From the NCBI RefSeq assembly GCF_009208735.1, contig NZ_WFLJ01000011.1, forward strand, positions 124,001 through 188,000: a DNA stretch of 64,000 nucleotides. Direction: 5' to 3'. This DNA comes from Janthinobacterium rivuli. Its GTDB lineage: Bacteria; Pseudomonadota; Gammaproteobacteria; Burkholderiales; Burkholderiaceae_D. The notes under the pieces are model-generated. The model was not told where the DNA came from. It did not search any database and was given only the letters and a program-made list of their open reading frames with translations. This document shows positions 1 to 11,556 of this stretch, in pieces. The stretch's first letter is position 1. Each line of letters opens with the position of its first letter. The translations under genes and the position numbers were made by a program.

Positions 1-340
1 CTGGCGGGCAATCCGGGTCAGTAGCCGGTCGCGATCGGAAAGAGGGAGGAGGCGCGCAGCCAGAATGGCCGCGCGAGACACCGCACCTTGCTCAGCAAGG
101 CACGGAGGAAACGGATTTCCGCGTTGCTTGCTGCTTAGCTGCCGAGGCAATCACCGATACAAGATCGACTACTGTCACTAGAACAAGTACCCACGTGGGA
201 CTCCGTAAAATGAATAATGCACGGATGATAAAAGTGCATGCTGGCAAGGTCAAGCAAAGATCTTCTACATTACCGAAACGTAATGTATGCCCGGTCTTGG
301 CCACCGGTTCTCTGCCGGCGCTCGTCCTGGCTGCGATTGT
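1..340. other. left edge, no gene recognised
   Basis: No convincing coding region lies here. A plus-strand frame open from the window edge closes with TAG at 22-24, so a few codons of an upstream gene could be present but cannot be identified. An open frame that would extend the next gene back to 195 crosses a TATAAT box at 341-346 and is not used. Confidence 0.4.
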
Positions 341-346
341 TATAAT
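341..346 (+). promoter_or_regulatory. putative -10 box (TATAAT)
   Basis: A perfect TATAAT stands 46 bases before the ATG at 393. No good -35 hexamer is visible 16-18 bases upstream, so the site may rely on an activator or be fortuitous. It favours the ATG at 393 over upstream starts in the same frame. Confidence 0.35.
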
Positions 347-392
347 CCAGACAGGCCGTCCTGTTCGACGAAGATGCAAGCAAGGCAGGCCC

Positions 393-1082
393 ATGAAAGG
401 CATTCATCCTATGGCACGACTCAAAGAGATCAGGGTAGTGGAAACACCACTGAGCTATTCCAACCAGCGAACCTGGTCTTTCCATCCGAGCGCGCACCAT
501 GTGCGGCAATTGCTGCTGCATTTTTTGCCGCCCGATTTCGTCCTTGATGGCTCTGCGCTGCTGTCCGTCATCTTCGGCGAAAAACCGGCTGGCGAAGCGC
601 AGTGCAGCCAGGTGCTGGGCTGCACCAGCTATTATGTGGAAGACTTCGATATCGGCGCCTACATGGCCTGTTCCCCGTCCGAACAACAGGAACGCATGCT
701 GCTGGAACTGACTGCGGTGCTGCTCCGGCTGGCAAGGGATGCGGATGCCGGGGCCGTCAATCAAGCGGCACGCTGTGTGCGCGACGGCGCATTCGCACTC
801 CGTATTCCAGTGCGCAAACTATGGCGCTCGTCGCCGGACAAACACTATCGCGTCGAAGTCTACCGATGCCTGGGCCCGGCCATCGGCGAGGTGTGGCAAG
901 CCCATCTCTTCGACAAAGCCGGAAAACCATTGGCTGTCGACGGCATCACCAGCACGCCAGGCTACCTGGACCGTACCTCCCACTTCAGCAAGTCCCGCTG
1001 GGACGGCGCGTTGTTTCAGATTGTGCATACCGCGATGAATTCCGTCGTCTACAGCCTCGATGCGGCACGGTGCGACACGTGA
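393..1082 (+). CDS. hypothetical protein
   Basis: A 229-residue soluble protein with no signal peptide or membrane segment. I do not recognise the family. It has a basic, tryptophan-containing middle (KLWRSSPDKHYRVEVYRCLG) and several cysteines. The ATG at 393 is chosen because AAGGCAGG lies just upstream and a TATAAT box is in range; an internal ATG at 411 is possible. Its TGA overlaps the ATG of the next gene (TGATG), which suggests translational coupling and joint function. Confidence 0.6.
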   Translation: MKGIHPMARLKEIRVVETPLSYSNQRTWSFHPSAHHVRQLLLHFLPPDFVLDGSALLSVIFGEKPAGEAQCSQVLGCTSYYVEDFDIGAYMACSPSEQQERMLLELTAVLLRLARDADAGAVNQAARCVRDGAFALRIPVRKLWRSSPDKHYRVEVYRCLGPAIGEVWQAHLFDKAGKPLAVDGITSTPGYLDRTSHFSKSRWDGALFQIVHTAMNSVVYSLDAARCDT

Positions 1083-1567
1083 TGGCTGGCGTGCAAAATT
1101 ATTTTGAAGTGGAATTGCTGAGGCACTTGCATGGCGCGATAGAGGCAGGGGCCATGCTGGTCGAGGCTGACAGCGCCCGGTATTTTTCCAGGCTTGCGCA
1201 GTGCTATCCCGTTGCCGGTTCCAAAATACGCTGGAGCCGCATACCCGGTTCGATCGAGCGCCATGAAAACGCAGCCGGTCGTCAACTGGCCGCCGGCTGC
1301 GATTTTTTTGGCGAGATGGTGGCGCTGCATGGTTTGACTGGCCAGGCTGTTCATATCGGCGACAACGCCGTCGAGTTTGCCCTGCTGGCGTCCGTTGGGG
1401 AGTTTGCCAGGCATCTGGACGCATTGCTGTCCATTCCACAGCACCATTATTTTGTGGCGGCCGATTATGCGTGGTGCATGGTGCTGGGCATGGAAGGCGG
1501 CATGTCCTTTGGCCGTAGGGCCAATGGCAATGCCGGCACCCGCTTGCACACGTTGGTCTCGGCGTAA
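1082..1567 (+). CDS. hypothetical protein, coupled to the gene upstream
   Basis: A 161-residue protein beginning at an ATG that shares one base with the stop of the preceding gene. It has no membrane segment or known motif that I can name. The middle is rich in His, Phe and Ala (for example GEFARHLDALLS, IPQHHYFVAADYAWCM). The tight pair of a larger and a smaller unknown gene is compatible with a complex or an effector/partner arrangement, but nothing in the sequence proves this. Confidence 0.55.
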   Translation: MAGVQNYFEVELLRHLHGAIEAGAMLVEADSARYFSRLAQCYPVAGSKIRWSRIPGSIERHENAAGRQLAAGCDFFGEMVALHGLTGQAVHIGDNAVEFALLASVGEFARHLDALLSIPQHHYFVAADYAWCMVLGMEGGMSFGRRANGNAGTRLHTLVSA

Positions 1568-1648
1568 CGGGCAAGCGCCGGGGCAGCGGACGCATGCTTT
1601 CGCGATCCGTTCATGGGCCGGGAAAGACGTCGAACGGCAGGCCCGATT

Positions 1649-2263
1649 TCATGAGGACTTGCCAGTGCTTAAATAAAGTGAATCGGAGAGGATGTGCCAT
1701 AGCGCCGCATGACGCTGCTGCAGCGCGGCGCCGCCCGCGTAGATCAGTTCCACGTGCAGGCTGTCGACGATGCCCAGGTAGGCTTGCGCGTACAGGTCGA
1801 TGCGCGGCGACGATAACGTGGGCGCGAGACGGGCCAGGCTCTGCACGTAATACTGCTGCAGCTGCGCCAGCAAGGCTTCGTAGCCCGTGCCCACTTCCAC
1901 GCGCAGTGGGGCGGGCGGCAAATACGCGGTGCGCAGCAAAAAGCGCAAATGGGCCGAATCCGCATAGCGCTGCGCCATGCGCTCGCAGTACAGGGCGCCT
2001 GCCTGTTGGCCGCCGGGCGCGGCCAGCGCCGCTTCATCGGCGAAGCAGCTGTCCATGAAGGCTTGCTCTTCGGCCAGCGCGTCGGCAAACACGTCGAGGA
2101 AGAGGGCGTCCTTGCCGGCGAAATGCGAATACAGCGAAGCCTTGCGCATGCCCGCCTGCGCGGCGATGTCGCTGAGGGACGAGGCGTCGTAGCCGTGTTC
2201 GGAAAAGTGCACGACGGCGACGGCACAGATGTTATCGGCCGAGGCCGAGCGTTTTTTCATCAT
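1649..2263 (-). CDS. TetR family transcriptional regulator
   Basis: A 204-residue one-domain repressor type. The N-terminal 60 residues form the TetR helix-turn-helix (FSEHGYDASSLSDIAAQAGM followed by RKASLYSHFAGKDALF); the rest is a variable ligand-binding helical domain. It is the second gene after the MFS transporter, 22 bases downstream on the same strand, so it probably represses its own operon through the palindrome at 3568-3585. The start could be either of two adjacent ATGs (2263 or 2260). The ligand is unknown. Confidence 0.88.
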   Translation of the reverse strand: MMKKRSASADNICAVAVVHFSEHGYDASSLSDIAAQAGMRKASLYSHFAGKDALFLDVFADALAEEQAFMDSCFADEAALAAPGGQQAGALYCERMAQRYADSAHLRFLLRTAYLPPAPLRVEVGTGYEALLAQLQQYYVQSLARLAPTLSSPRIDLYAQAYLGIVDSLHVELIYAGGAALQQRHAALWHILSDSLYLSTGKSS

Positions 2264-2285
2264 TGGGGTGAGAGTGGGTGAGGCG

Positions 2286-3503
2286 TCAGTGCGCTCCCAG
2301 GCTGCTGGCGGGTGCCGGATGGACGCGCGCAGTGACCAGGGTCAGCCATGATACCAGCAGGCCGGCCACGGTCAAGAACAGCAGCCACGGCAAGGGTCCC
2401 CATTCGGACAGGCTGGCCGCCAGCGGCGTGGCCAAGGACGACAAGGTCATCTGGATGGCGCCCAGCAGCGCGGCCGTGGAGCCGAGCGCGCGCTGTTGCG
2501 AACCCATGGCCATGGCCATCAGCGCGGCTTCCGCGATGCCCAGGCCAAACAGGGCCACGAACATGCCCGGCACGACGGCGGCGATGCCCGCTCCCGCCCA
2601 GGCACCGAGCAGGGCCAGCGCGGCGCCGCCCAGCATGGCCATGCTGCCCGTCACGCTCAGGCGCGCCACGCCGTGCTTTTCCACCAGGCGGCCGCTGGCC
2701 ATGGCGCCCAGCAGCACGGCCATGCCCGTGGCGCCAAACACGAGGCCGAAGGTGCCGGCGGACAGGCCGAAATCGCGCTGATACACGAGCGACGCGCCGC
2801 CGATATACGCGAACAGGAAAAAGAAAGTGGCCGACAGGGCCAGCGCGGGCAGCAGGAAAGCGCGGTCCAGCGCGATGCGCGCATACGTGCGGTGCAGGCC
2901 TTGTGGCGACACACGGCGTGCGCGGGGCAGCGTTTCCGGCAGGAACAATGCGCTATTGAGCAGGGTCAGGGCGCCCAGCGCGGCCAGGGCCAGCATCACG
3001 GCGCGCCAGCCGTAGTGCGCATCGAGCAAGCCGCCCACGGCGGGCGCCAGCACGGGCGCCAGGCCCACGATGGTCATCAACAAGGCAAACAGCTGCGCCG
3101 CCTGCACGCCATCGGCCACGTCGCGCACCATGCTCATCACCACGACCAGAGTCAGCGCCGCGCCCAGGCCTTGCAAGGTGCGCGCCAGCAACAGTGTGGC
3201 CAGTTGATCGGCCTGCGCCGCCCACACGGCCGCAAGAATGTAGACGGCGATGCCGGCCAGCAGCGGACGGCGCCGGCCCAGCATGTCGGTCAGCGGGCCG
3301 CACAGCAGTTGCCCGCCGCCCAGGGCCAGCAGGAAGACGGTCAGGCTCAGCTGCACATTCGCATACGAGGTGTGCAGCTCGCGCGCCATGGCGGGCATGG
3401 AAGCGAGGTACATGTCGATGCCGGCCGGGCCGAGCACGGCCACCAGGGCCAGGGAAGCGGCCAGCCCGAGACTGGCGGCGGGGAGAGGGGTTTGCTGCTG
3501 CAT
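2286..3503 (-). CDS. MFS drug-efflux transporter, Bcr/CflA type
   Basis: A 405-residue inner-membrane protein with about 12 hydrophobic segments. The start region GPAGIDMYLASMPAMARELH and the loop GPLTDMLGRRRPLL are typical of the Bcr/CflA (DHA1) drug:proton antiporters. The ATG at 3503 is preferred over the longer frame from 3542 because AAAGGAAG sits 4 bases upstream. It is followed directly by a TetR gene, which suggests substrate-induced expression. The substrate cannot be told from sequence. Confidence 0.88.
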   Translation of the reverse strand: MQQQTPLPAASLGLAASLALVAVLGPAGIDMYLASMPAMARELHTSYANVQLSLTVFLLALGGGQLLCGPLTDMLGRRRPLLAGIAVYILAAVWAAQADQLATLLLARTLQGLGAALTLVVVMSMVRDVADGVQAAQLFALLMTIVGLAPVLAPAVGGLLDAHYGWRAVMLALAALGALTLLNSALFLPETLPRARRVSPQGLHRTYARIALDRAFLLPALALSATFFFLFAYIGGASLVYQRDFGLSAGTFGLVFGATGMAVLLGAMASGRLVEKHGVARLSVTGSMAMLGGAALALLGAWAGAGIAAVVPGMFVALFGLGIAEAALMAMAMGSQQRALGSTAALLGAIQMTLSSLATPLAASLSEWGPLPWLLFLTVAGLLVSWLTLVTARVHPAPASSLGAH

Positions 3504-3555
3504 TGCGCTTCCTTTGAATGTCAAAAAACACGGCATGGACATGGCCGTGTTTTTT

Positions 3556-3585
3556 ATTGTACACTGACTACCTACCGATAGGTAG
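3556..3585 (-). promoter_or_regulatory. promoter and palindromic TetR-type operator
   Basis: On the minus strand a TACAAT -10 box lies at 3561-3556. Directly upstream is an 18-bp near-perfect palindrome at 3568-3585 (CTACCTACCGATAGGTAG, two mismatched positions), which covers the place of the -35. This is the expected position for a repressor such as the TetR protein encoded downstream. The same palindrome sits 22 bases before a plus-strand start at 3607, so it may control both directions. Confidence 0.65.
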
Positions 3586-3606
3586 CCACCTCAATCAAGG
3601 CAAAGG

Positions 3607-3669
3607 ATGACAACGATGATGAACATGACGATGACGGGTGCGCCGCATCCGCGAGGAGAGCGGGCATGA
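3607..3669 (+). CDS. possible 20-residue leader peptide
   Basis: A very short frame with a ribosome-binding site (CAAAGG) right before its ATG. It is strikingly rich in Met and Thr (MTTMMNMTMT). Its TGA at 3667-3669 overlaps the ATG of the next small gene, as in coupled translation. It may be a leader that couples ribosomes onto that gene, or chance. Confidence 0.3.
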   Translation: MTTMMNMTMTGAPHPRGERA

Positions 3670-3824
3670 TGGAAGTGGGAATCTCGCTTGGCGGCGTGGC
3701 TGTCGCGCTGCTGTTCGCCGCCTGGAGTTCGCACCGGGCCCGCTGCGAGCGGCGCGATGTCGTGTTGCTGACGATGCTGGGCACCGCCCTGGGCTTGCCA
3801 GGGGCGGTCTTGCTGGCGCTGTAG
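3666..3824 (+). CDS. small hypothetical membrane protein
   Basis: A 52-residue protein with two hydrophobic stretches (residues about 5-19 and 33-52) separated by a charged loop with several Arg (HRARCERRD). GAGGAGAG precedes the ATG; an adjacent second ATG at 3669 is also possible. It is divergent from the MFS/TetR operon across the shared palindrome, so it may be co-regulated with drug efflux. Function unknown. Confidence 0.45.
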   Translation: MMEVGISLGGVAVALLFAAWSSHRARCERRDVVLLTMLGTALGLPGAVLLAL

Positions 3825-3869
3825 TACGCTCGCAGGAGAGGCCTGCGGGCATCACGCGCGATGCCGCCC

Positions 3870-4550
3870 TCATGCGCGGGCGGGGCGCCAGCGTAACAGG
3901 CCAAGCAGGCCGATGCCGAACAGGGCCAGTGTCGACGGCAGCGGCACCGGTGCAAACCGTACCGGATTGGACAGGAATGGATTGCCGTAGCCGTCGCTGG
4001 TGCTGAGGACCGACATATGAAAACCCAGGGTTTGCGGATGGATGTTCGGCAGCGGCACGAAGCTATGGAAGGTCAGCGACAGCAACGGCACGAAGTCGGT
4101 CTGCAATTCGTCCAGGTAGGGACCGGTACAGAATGTGCACGTGCCGGCGCTGGCCTCGAGTAGCGAGGTGCTGGAGATGCGTAGCGCATTGGAGCTACCC
4201 GACGTCAGCGAGGCGTAGGAAAGCGCCTGGCCGCTGCCTAGCGTGCTCGCTACCAGCTTGTCGCCGTCGGTGCGGAATGCGATCTTGTCGGGACTGCCAA
4301 GCAGCGACCTGAAGCTCAGCTGATCGAGCTTGAGCACTTTGGGATCATAGCTGAAGTTGAAGTCGAAGGCCCCGATGGTCGTGCCTGAGCCGGGCGCCAA
4401 TCCCCTGGCGCTGATGAACGTGCGTATTTCCCGGGTGGCTTCATTGTATGTCGAAAAGACTGAGATGGGGATGGCACGGGCCGGCAAGGCGCCCAGCAAG
4501 AACGCGGCGGCCAAGGCGATGCGGCACAGGGCAAGGGTGAGTGATTTCAT
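3870..4550 (-). CDS. PEP-CTERM sorting-domain protein with cohesin-like N-terminal half
   Basis: A 226-residue exported protein. Residues 1-26 are a signal peptide (cleavage near LPARA-IP). The C-terminus carries a PEP-CTERM-type signal: VPLPSTLALFGIGLLGLL followed by the basic tail RWRPARA. Family knowledge: such tails are sorted and cleaved by exosortase, in bacteria that make exopolysaccharide. The stretch GAFDFNFSYDPKVLKL resembles the first strands of cohesin-type domains. It lies 36 bases after the dockerin gene on the same strand, so the two are probably an operon. GGAGA precedes the ATG at 4550. The cohesin assignment is an inference from a short motif. Confidence 0.75.
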   Translation of the reverse strand: MKSLTLALCRIALAAAFLLGALPARAIPISVFSTYNEATREIRTFISARGLAPGSGTTIGAFDFNFSYDPKVLKLDQLSFRSLLGSPDKIAFRTDGDKLVASTLGSGQALSYASLTSGSSNALRISSTSLLEASAGTCTFCTGPYLDELQTDFVPLLSLTFHSFVPLPNIHPQTLGFHMSVLSTSDGYGNPFLSNPVRFAPVPLPSTLALFGIGLLGLLRWRPARA

Positions 4551-4586
4551 GGCGTGTCTCCGAGGGCATGGATGGGGCAAGGTGCT

Positions 4587-6440
4587 TTATCGGCAAGGCG
4601 CGCCTGCGGGGCGCGTGAACAGTGCCGTCAATTTGCGCGCGTCGGCGACGTTGATGTCGCCGTCGCCGTTCAAGTCGGCCACCGGGTGCGCCGTGACGCC
4701 GCCAAGGATGTGCGCCATCAGTTCGTCGAGGTCGCTACGGTCGACGCAGCCGTCGCCATTGAAGTCGCCCAGGCTGGCCGCCGCCAGGGGAATCGATGAA
4801 AACAGCAGTGGACCTACCGTCAGGTGCTGGCCCGGCTCGACATGGGCGAATAATCCTTCGGACTTGCCCGAGGCGCCGTTGATGCGCCAGACGCCGTCGC
4901 TGCCCTGTCCATCGCCGCTGGCGTACAGTGCGTCGCGGGGACCCATTGCGAGGCCGGCCAGCGCGGCGGGCACCGTGCCGAACTCGCCCAGGAAGCTGCC
5001 CGGCGACGCCTGTGTCGGGCCGGCGTAGCGCAGCACCTTGCCGCCGCTGGCGACGTACAGCATGCCGTCGTCGCGGAACAGGAAGTCGATCGGACCCTGC
5101 AGGCCGCCGCTGCCGGGTGCGACGAAGGTGCCCATGTAGCGGCCCGGTTCCGCGCTGGCCGGACCGGTGTAGCGCACGATGGCGTTGCTATCGGGGCTGG
5201 CCAGGTAGAGCGCGCCGTCCGGACCGAAGTGTATTTTTCCGGCCCGCCGGAAGTGGCTCTCGGCCTGTGTCACGAAGGTGTCGATGCGTTCTCCCGGATC
5301 GGGGCCGTATGGGCCCTGGTAGCGGTAAATAGCGCCATTTTCATCGCTGAAGCCGTCGTCGGCGATGTACAGATTGCCGTCTGGACCAAAGGTCATGCTG
5401 GCCCGATTCTGTAGTTGTTGTCCATCTTGGACGTAGTTGGCGTGTTCGTCGTCGATGTCGTTGAAGGCGCCGGTGCGGCCGTCGAAGCGGCGCACCGGAT
5501 AGGGTGCATCGCACCGGCCACCGAGGAAGGAAGGGGCGTCGAGGATGTACAGCCTGCCGTCCGGGCCGTAACTGAGGTCGAGCGCGTGGCAGGCGGCGCC
5601 GAAATAGCCGATGAAACTGCCGGACTTGCCGTCGTAGCGCAGCACGCTGCGTTCGAAGTTGAGTTCGGGACTGGGGCCGTGGCCGATCAGCAGCAGCGAC
5701 GTGTTGACGGGAACGATGGTGAAAGCGGCGCTGCTGTCCGCCTGCGCCAGTTGCGCATTGTCGCGGTTCAGGTACTGGGCCTTGGCGACGAGCGTATGCT
5801 TGCCGCCTTCGAGCAGCAGCGGCGCGGAGAGCGGCAGCGTGATGCTGCTGCCCTCGACGCTGGCCACCTGCACGCCGTCGAGCAAGAGGGAGAGCCGGAG
5901 CTTTTCGCCGTTCTGCAAGCCGCCCAGCGTGCCCGTCGATGCCGTGGCGCTGGCGGTGACGCTGTTTTGCCCGAGCTGGCTGCCGGGCGCGGGCGTGTTG
6001 ATCGCCACGCTGACGGCCGCGGCGCGCGTGATCGTGAAGGAGACGTCGCCGGAGTAATTGTGAAACACGCGTCCGGTGCCGCACAGGACGTCGTTGATGG
6101 TCTGGTGCGCCCTGGCCGTGTGGCCGCCGATGCCGAGCGCCGCCGTGCAGCTGTATGACCTGACGCCGGAGGCGAGCGCGGCGCAATTCTGTTCCGCGCC
6201 GTCGATGACCATGGCGACCGATACCCTGCGGCAGGAGGCGGTGCCGCTGGTGGACGTGCCGGCGAAAGTGATCGTGCCTTGATTGACGAAGTTCTGGCCC
6301 GCCGATGGCGAACTCAAGGTGACACCTTGGGCGCGGGCAACACCCAGGCCCAGGGCCAGCAGCAACAGGAGGGCGAGCCAGCGCCGACAGGCGCGCACGC
6401 CGGCGGCAGTCGGGACGGCAGCGCGAAGGGACATGGACAT
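4587..6440 (-). CDS. secreted NHL-propeller protein with C-terminal dockerin type I domain
   Basis: A 617-residue exported protein. It starts with a signal peptide (RRWLALLLLLALGLGVARA), followed by two Ig-like segments. From about 255 to 520 there are repeated propeller motifs (GPDGRLYIL, GPDGNLYIADD, GPDGALYLAS, RDDGMLYVASGG) like NHL/SMP-30 blades. The last 60 residues hold two calcium-binding dockerin repeats, DFNGDGCVDRSD and DLNGDGDINVAD, each with the D-x-N-x-D-G spacing. AAGGA precedes the ATG at 6440. No enzyme motif was seen; a binding or scaffolding role outside the cell is likely. The following gene encodes a cohesin-like PEP-CTERM protein. Confidence 0.8.
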   Translation of the reverse strand: MSMSLRAAVPTAAGVRACRRWLALLLLLALGLGVARAQGVTLSSPSAGQNFVNQGTITFAGTSTSGTASCRRVSVAMVIDGAEQNCAALASGVRSYSCTAALGIGGHTARAHQTINDVLCGTGRVFHNYSGDVSFTITRAAAVSVAINTPAPGSQLGQNSVTASATASTGTLGGLQNGEKLRLSLLLDGVQVASVEGSSITLPLSAPLLLEGGKHTLVAKAQYLNRDNAQLAQADSSAAFTIVPVNTSLLLIGHGPSPELNFERSVLRYDGKSGSFIGYFGAACHALDLSYGPDGRLYILDAPSFLGGRCDAPYPVRRFDGRTGAFNDIDDEHANYVQDGQQLQNRASMTFGPDGNLYIADDGFSDENGAIYRYQGPYGPDPGERIDTFVTQAESHFRRAGKIHFGPDGALYLASPDSNAIVRYTGPASAEPGRYMGTFVAPGSGGLQGPIDFLFRDDGMLYVASGGKVLRYAGPTQASPGSFLGEFGTVPAALAGLAMGPRDALYASGDGQGSDGVWRINGASGKSEGLFAHVEPGQHLTVGPLLFSSIPLAAASLGDFNGDGCVDRSDLDELMAHILGGVTAHPVADLNGDGDINVADARKLTALFTRPAGAPCR

Positions 6441-6562
6441 GATGGGGTCCTTGCAACAGGGTGGGTGAAGTCGCGCGGCGCTGGCAGGCAATCCGGGCGC
6501 GCGCGGCGGGTCTGACGCAACGATAGTCCCTAGACTGCCATGCCGGCTTGATATTGATTAAA

Positions 6563-6595
6563 AAGACAAGTATATTGCAATAATATTCATGTCTT
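6563..6595. promoter_or_regulatory. AT-rich palindromic site upstream of the dockerin operon
   Basis: A 10-bp perfect palindrome TATTGCAATA (6573-6582) is flanked by AAGACA (6563-6568) and its complement TGTCTT (6590-6595). It lies about 120 bases before the ATG at 6440, in the only upstream space that operon has. It could be an operator; no clear -35/-10 pair was found. Confidence 0.3.
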
Positions 6596-6597
6596 GT

Positions 6598-6638
6598 TGA
6601 AAAAAAACGCAGGCCGGACCCGGTGGTCCGCCTGCGTT
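6598..6638 (-). terminator. rho-independent terminator of the gcv operon
   Basis: On the minus strand the arms AACGCAGGC and GCCTGCGTT enclose an inner GGACC/GGTCC stem, and a run of eight or more T follows. It lies about 50 bases after the gcvP stop and ends the glycine cleavage operon. Confidence 0.88.
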
Positions 6639-6690
6639 CTGGTGCTGCCGCGCACCCGGCGTCCAGCATGCCGGGGCGCTTGTTGCCTGC

Positions 6691-9588
<2,898 letters not shown>

Positions 9589-9688
9589 GATATAGAGGCC
9601 AAAAAAGACTGAAAAACCGGGAGGCGGCGCGCGGGCGCTGCTGGAAAAAGCAAACGGGCCGCAAGCGCGGCCCGTGAGTCAAACGCGA

Positions 9689-10069
9689 TCAGGCGCTGGT
9701 GGTGGCGCCATAGGCGGCGGCGTCGAGCAAGCCGTCCAGGGCCGACACGTCGGCTGGCTTGATCTTGAACAGCCAGTTGGCGTAGGCGTCGGCGTTGATC
9801 GATTCCGGCGAGTTGACCACGTCGTCGTTGACTGCCACGACTTCGCCGGCGATCGGCGCGTAGATGTCGCTCGCTGCCTTGACCGATTCCACCACGGCGG
9901 CGTCGTCGCCGGCGCCATAGGTGTTGCCCACGGTTGGCAGTTCGACGAAGACGATGTCGCCCAGCGCATCCTGCGCGTATTCGGTGATGCCGACGGTGAT
10001 CGTGCCGTCGTCTTCAAGGCGTACCCATTCGTGGGATGCGGTGTACTTCAGGTCTGCAGGAATGTTCAT
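9689..10069 (-). CDS. gcvH: glycine cleavage system H protein
   Basis: A 126-residue lipoyl carrier of the glycine cleavage complex. The start [20 protein letters not shown] and the lipoylation region [20 protein letters not shown] (Lys in VKA) are diagnostic. It carries the aminomethyl group between GcvP and GcvT. It sits between those genes on the minus strand. The ATG is preceded by GGAG. Confidence 0.98.
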   Translation of the reverse strand: MNIPADLKYTASHEWVRLEDDGTITVGITEYAQDALGDIVFVELPTVGNTYGAGDDAAVVESVKAASDIYAPIAGEVVAVNDDVVNSPESINADAYANWLFKIKPADVSALDGLLDAAAYGATTSA

Positions 10070-10138
10070 GTGTGGCTCCAGATGGTAAATGTTCGTTATT
10101 GATTATGGTTGTACGGTCTTGCGGGCGGCTCTATACGC

Positions 10139-11260
10139 TTACGCAGCCAGGATTTTACCGTTACGCACGAAAGGCAGCTTGACGACGGAAGCGGCCAGCT
10201 GTTTGCCGCGGATTTCCACGTGCACGGTGTCGCCCACGGCCACGCCGTTCGGCACGCGCGCCAGGGCGATCGCTTCCTGCATCGTCGGGCTGAAGGTGCC
10301 GCTGGTGATTTCGCCCGTGGCGTCGCTGCCGGCGATGATGACTTTTTGATGGGCGCGCAGCACGCCGCCTTTTTCGCGCAGGATCAGCCCGACGAATTGC
10401 GCGTTCTGGCCCTTGGCCAGCAGGGCCGCCTTGCCGATGAAGTCACGCTCGCTGACCAGGTCGATGGTCCACGCCAGGCCCGCGTCGAGCGGGTTGACGC
10501 TTTCGTCCATGTCCTGGCCGTACAGATTCATGCCCGCTTCCAGGCGCAGGGTGTCGCGCGCACCGAGGCCGGCCGGCTTGACGCCGGCAGCGGCCAGGGC
10601 GTTCCACAGCGCTTCCACCTGGGTCGCGGCCACGCCGATTTCAAAGCCGTCTTCGCCCGTGTAGCCGGTGCGCGCCAGCATGACTTCGCCGAATGGCGTG
10701 TCCTTGACGATGACGACGTTGAAGGGCTTGATGGCTTCGGACGCGGCTTGCGTCTGCGGCAGCACTTGCCACACCTTGGCGCGCGCGTTCGGGCCTTGCA
10801 CAGCCACCAGGGCCATCGCGTCATTGCCGTCGCGGCGCTCGGTGATCGTCAGGCCGCTGTTGCTGGCCGTGTTTTGCTGCTGCATCCAGGCCACGTCTTT
10901 TTCCGCCGTGCCTGCGTTGACGACGAGGCGGAACCAGTTTTCATTGAAGAAGTAGACGATCAGGTCATCGATGACGGTACCTTCGGCATTCAACATGCAC
11001 GAGTACAGCGCCTTGCCCGACACTTGCAGCTTGTCGACGTTATTGGCCAGCAAGCCGCGCAGGAAGGCACGCACGTTCGGGCCTTCGATATCGACCACGC
11101 ACATATGCGACACGTCGAACATGCCGGCGTCGCCGCGCACGGCGTTGTGTTCTTCGATTTGCGAGCCGTAGTTGACGGGCATGTCCCAGCCGCCGAAATC
11201 GACCATGCGGGCGCCGAGGGCACGGTGGGCGGTGTTGAGTGGGGTCGCTTTGAGCGTCAT
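10139..11260 (-). CDS. gcvT: aminomethyltransferase, T protein
   Basis: A 373-residue folate-dependent enzyme that releases ammonia and makes 5,10-methylene-tetrahydrofolate from the GcvH-bound intermediate. Family motifs include [34 protein letters not shown] and [13 protein letters not shown]. It is the first gene of the operon, about 80 bases downstream of the tandem glycine riboswitch. Confidence 0.98.
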   Translation of the reverse strand: MTLKATPLNTAHRALGARMVDFGGWDMPVNYGSQIEEHNAVRGDAGMFDVSHMCVVDIEGPNVRAFLRGLLANNVDKLQVSGKALYSCMLNAEGTVIDDLIVYFFNENWFRLVVNAGTAEKDVAWMQQQNTASNSGLTITERRDGNDAMALVAVQGPNARAKVWQVLPQTQAASEAIKPFNVVIVKDTPFGEVMLARTGYTGEDGFEIGVAATQVEALWNALAAAGVKPAGLGARDTLRLEAGMNLYGQDMDESVNPLDAGLAWTIDLVSERDFIGKAALLAKGQNAQFVGLILREKGGVLRAHQKVIIAGSDATGEITSGTFSPTMQEAIALARVPNGVAVGDTVHVEIRGKQLAASVVKLPFVRNGKILAA

Positions 11261-11342
11261 GGATTCCTCGGGACGAAGGTAAAGGGGGAGTTAACAAAAC
11301 ATAGAATAGCCAAACACGGCTTTCCAGCGTGATCACTGACCC

Positions 11343-11550
11343 CCCTGTCCTTTGTACCTGAGAGATTACGGGGGCTTGCCCCGTGCGCCCCTTCGGTGGG
11401 CCGCCGGCAATAGCCGCGGCCGCTCTCCAGAGTTGAGCTGTAGTGTCGCCAAAGCAACAGCTTCAGTCCGCCTGATCGGTCCTTTTGCCTGAGAGTTTTT
11501 GGGTAGTGCCCCTTCGGCGGCAACGCTGGGTTGCCCTCTCCCGATCAAGT
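11343..11550 (-). ncRNA. tandem glycine riboswitch
   Basis: Two glycine aptamers follow each other on the minus strand. The promoter-proximal one covers about 11548-11464 and has the conserved GGGAGAGG ... CTCTCAGGCAAAAGGACC parts. The second covers about 11440-11343 and has GGAGAG ... CTCTCAGGTACAAAGGAC. Each has a CCGAAGGGGC-type loop and the linker between them is short. Family knowledge: glycine binding switches on gcv operons. It lies between the promoter and gcvT. Confidence 0.97.
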
Positions 11551-11556
11551 GGGAGG

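Noticed and set aside
195-392. 66-codon upstream extension of the gene at 393
   Set aside because: It crosses a TATAAT box, has no ribosome site at 195 and is of low-complexity composition.
92-403. 103-residue minus-strand frame
   Set aside because: No ribosome site, and it overlaps the promoter region and start of the plus-strand gene.
3638-4006. 122-residue plus-strand frame overlapping the PEP-CTERM gene end
   Set aside because: Out of frame with the coupled small gene at 3666, no ribosome site, and it overlaps a confident minus-strand gene.
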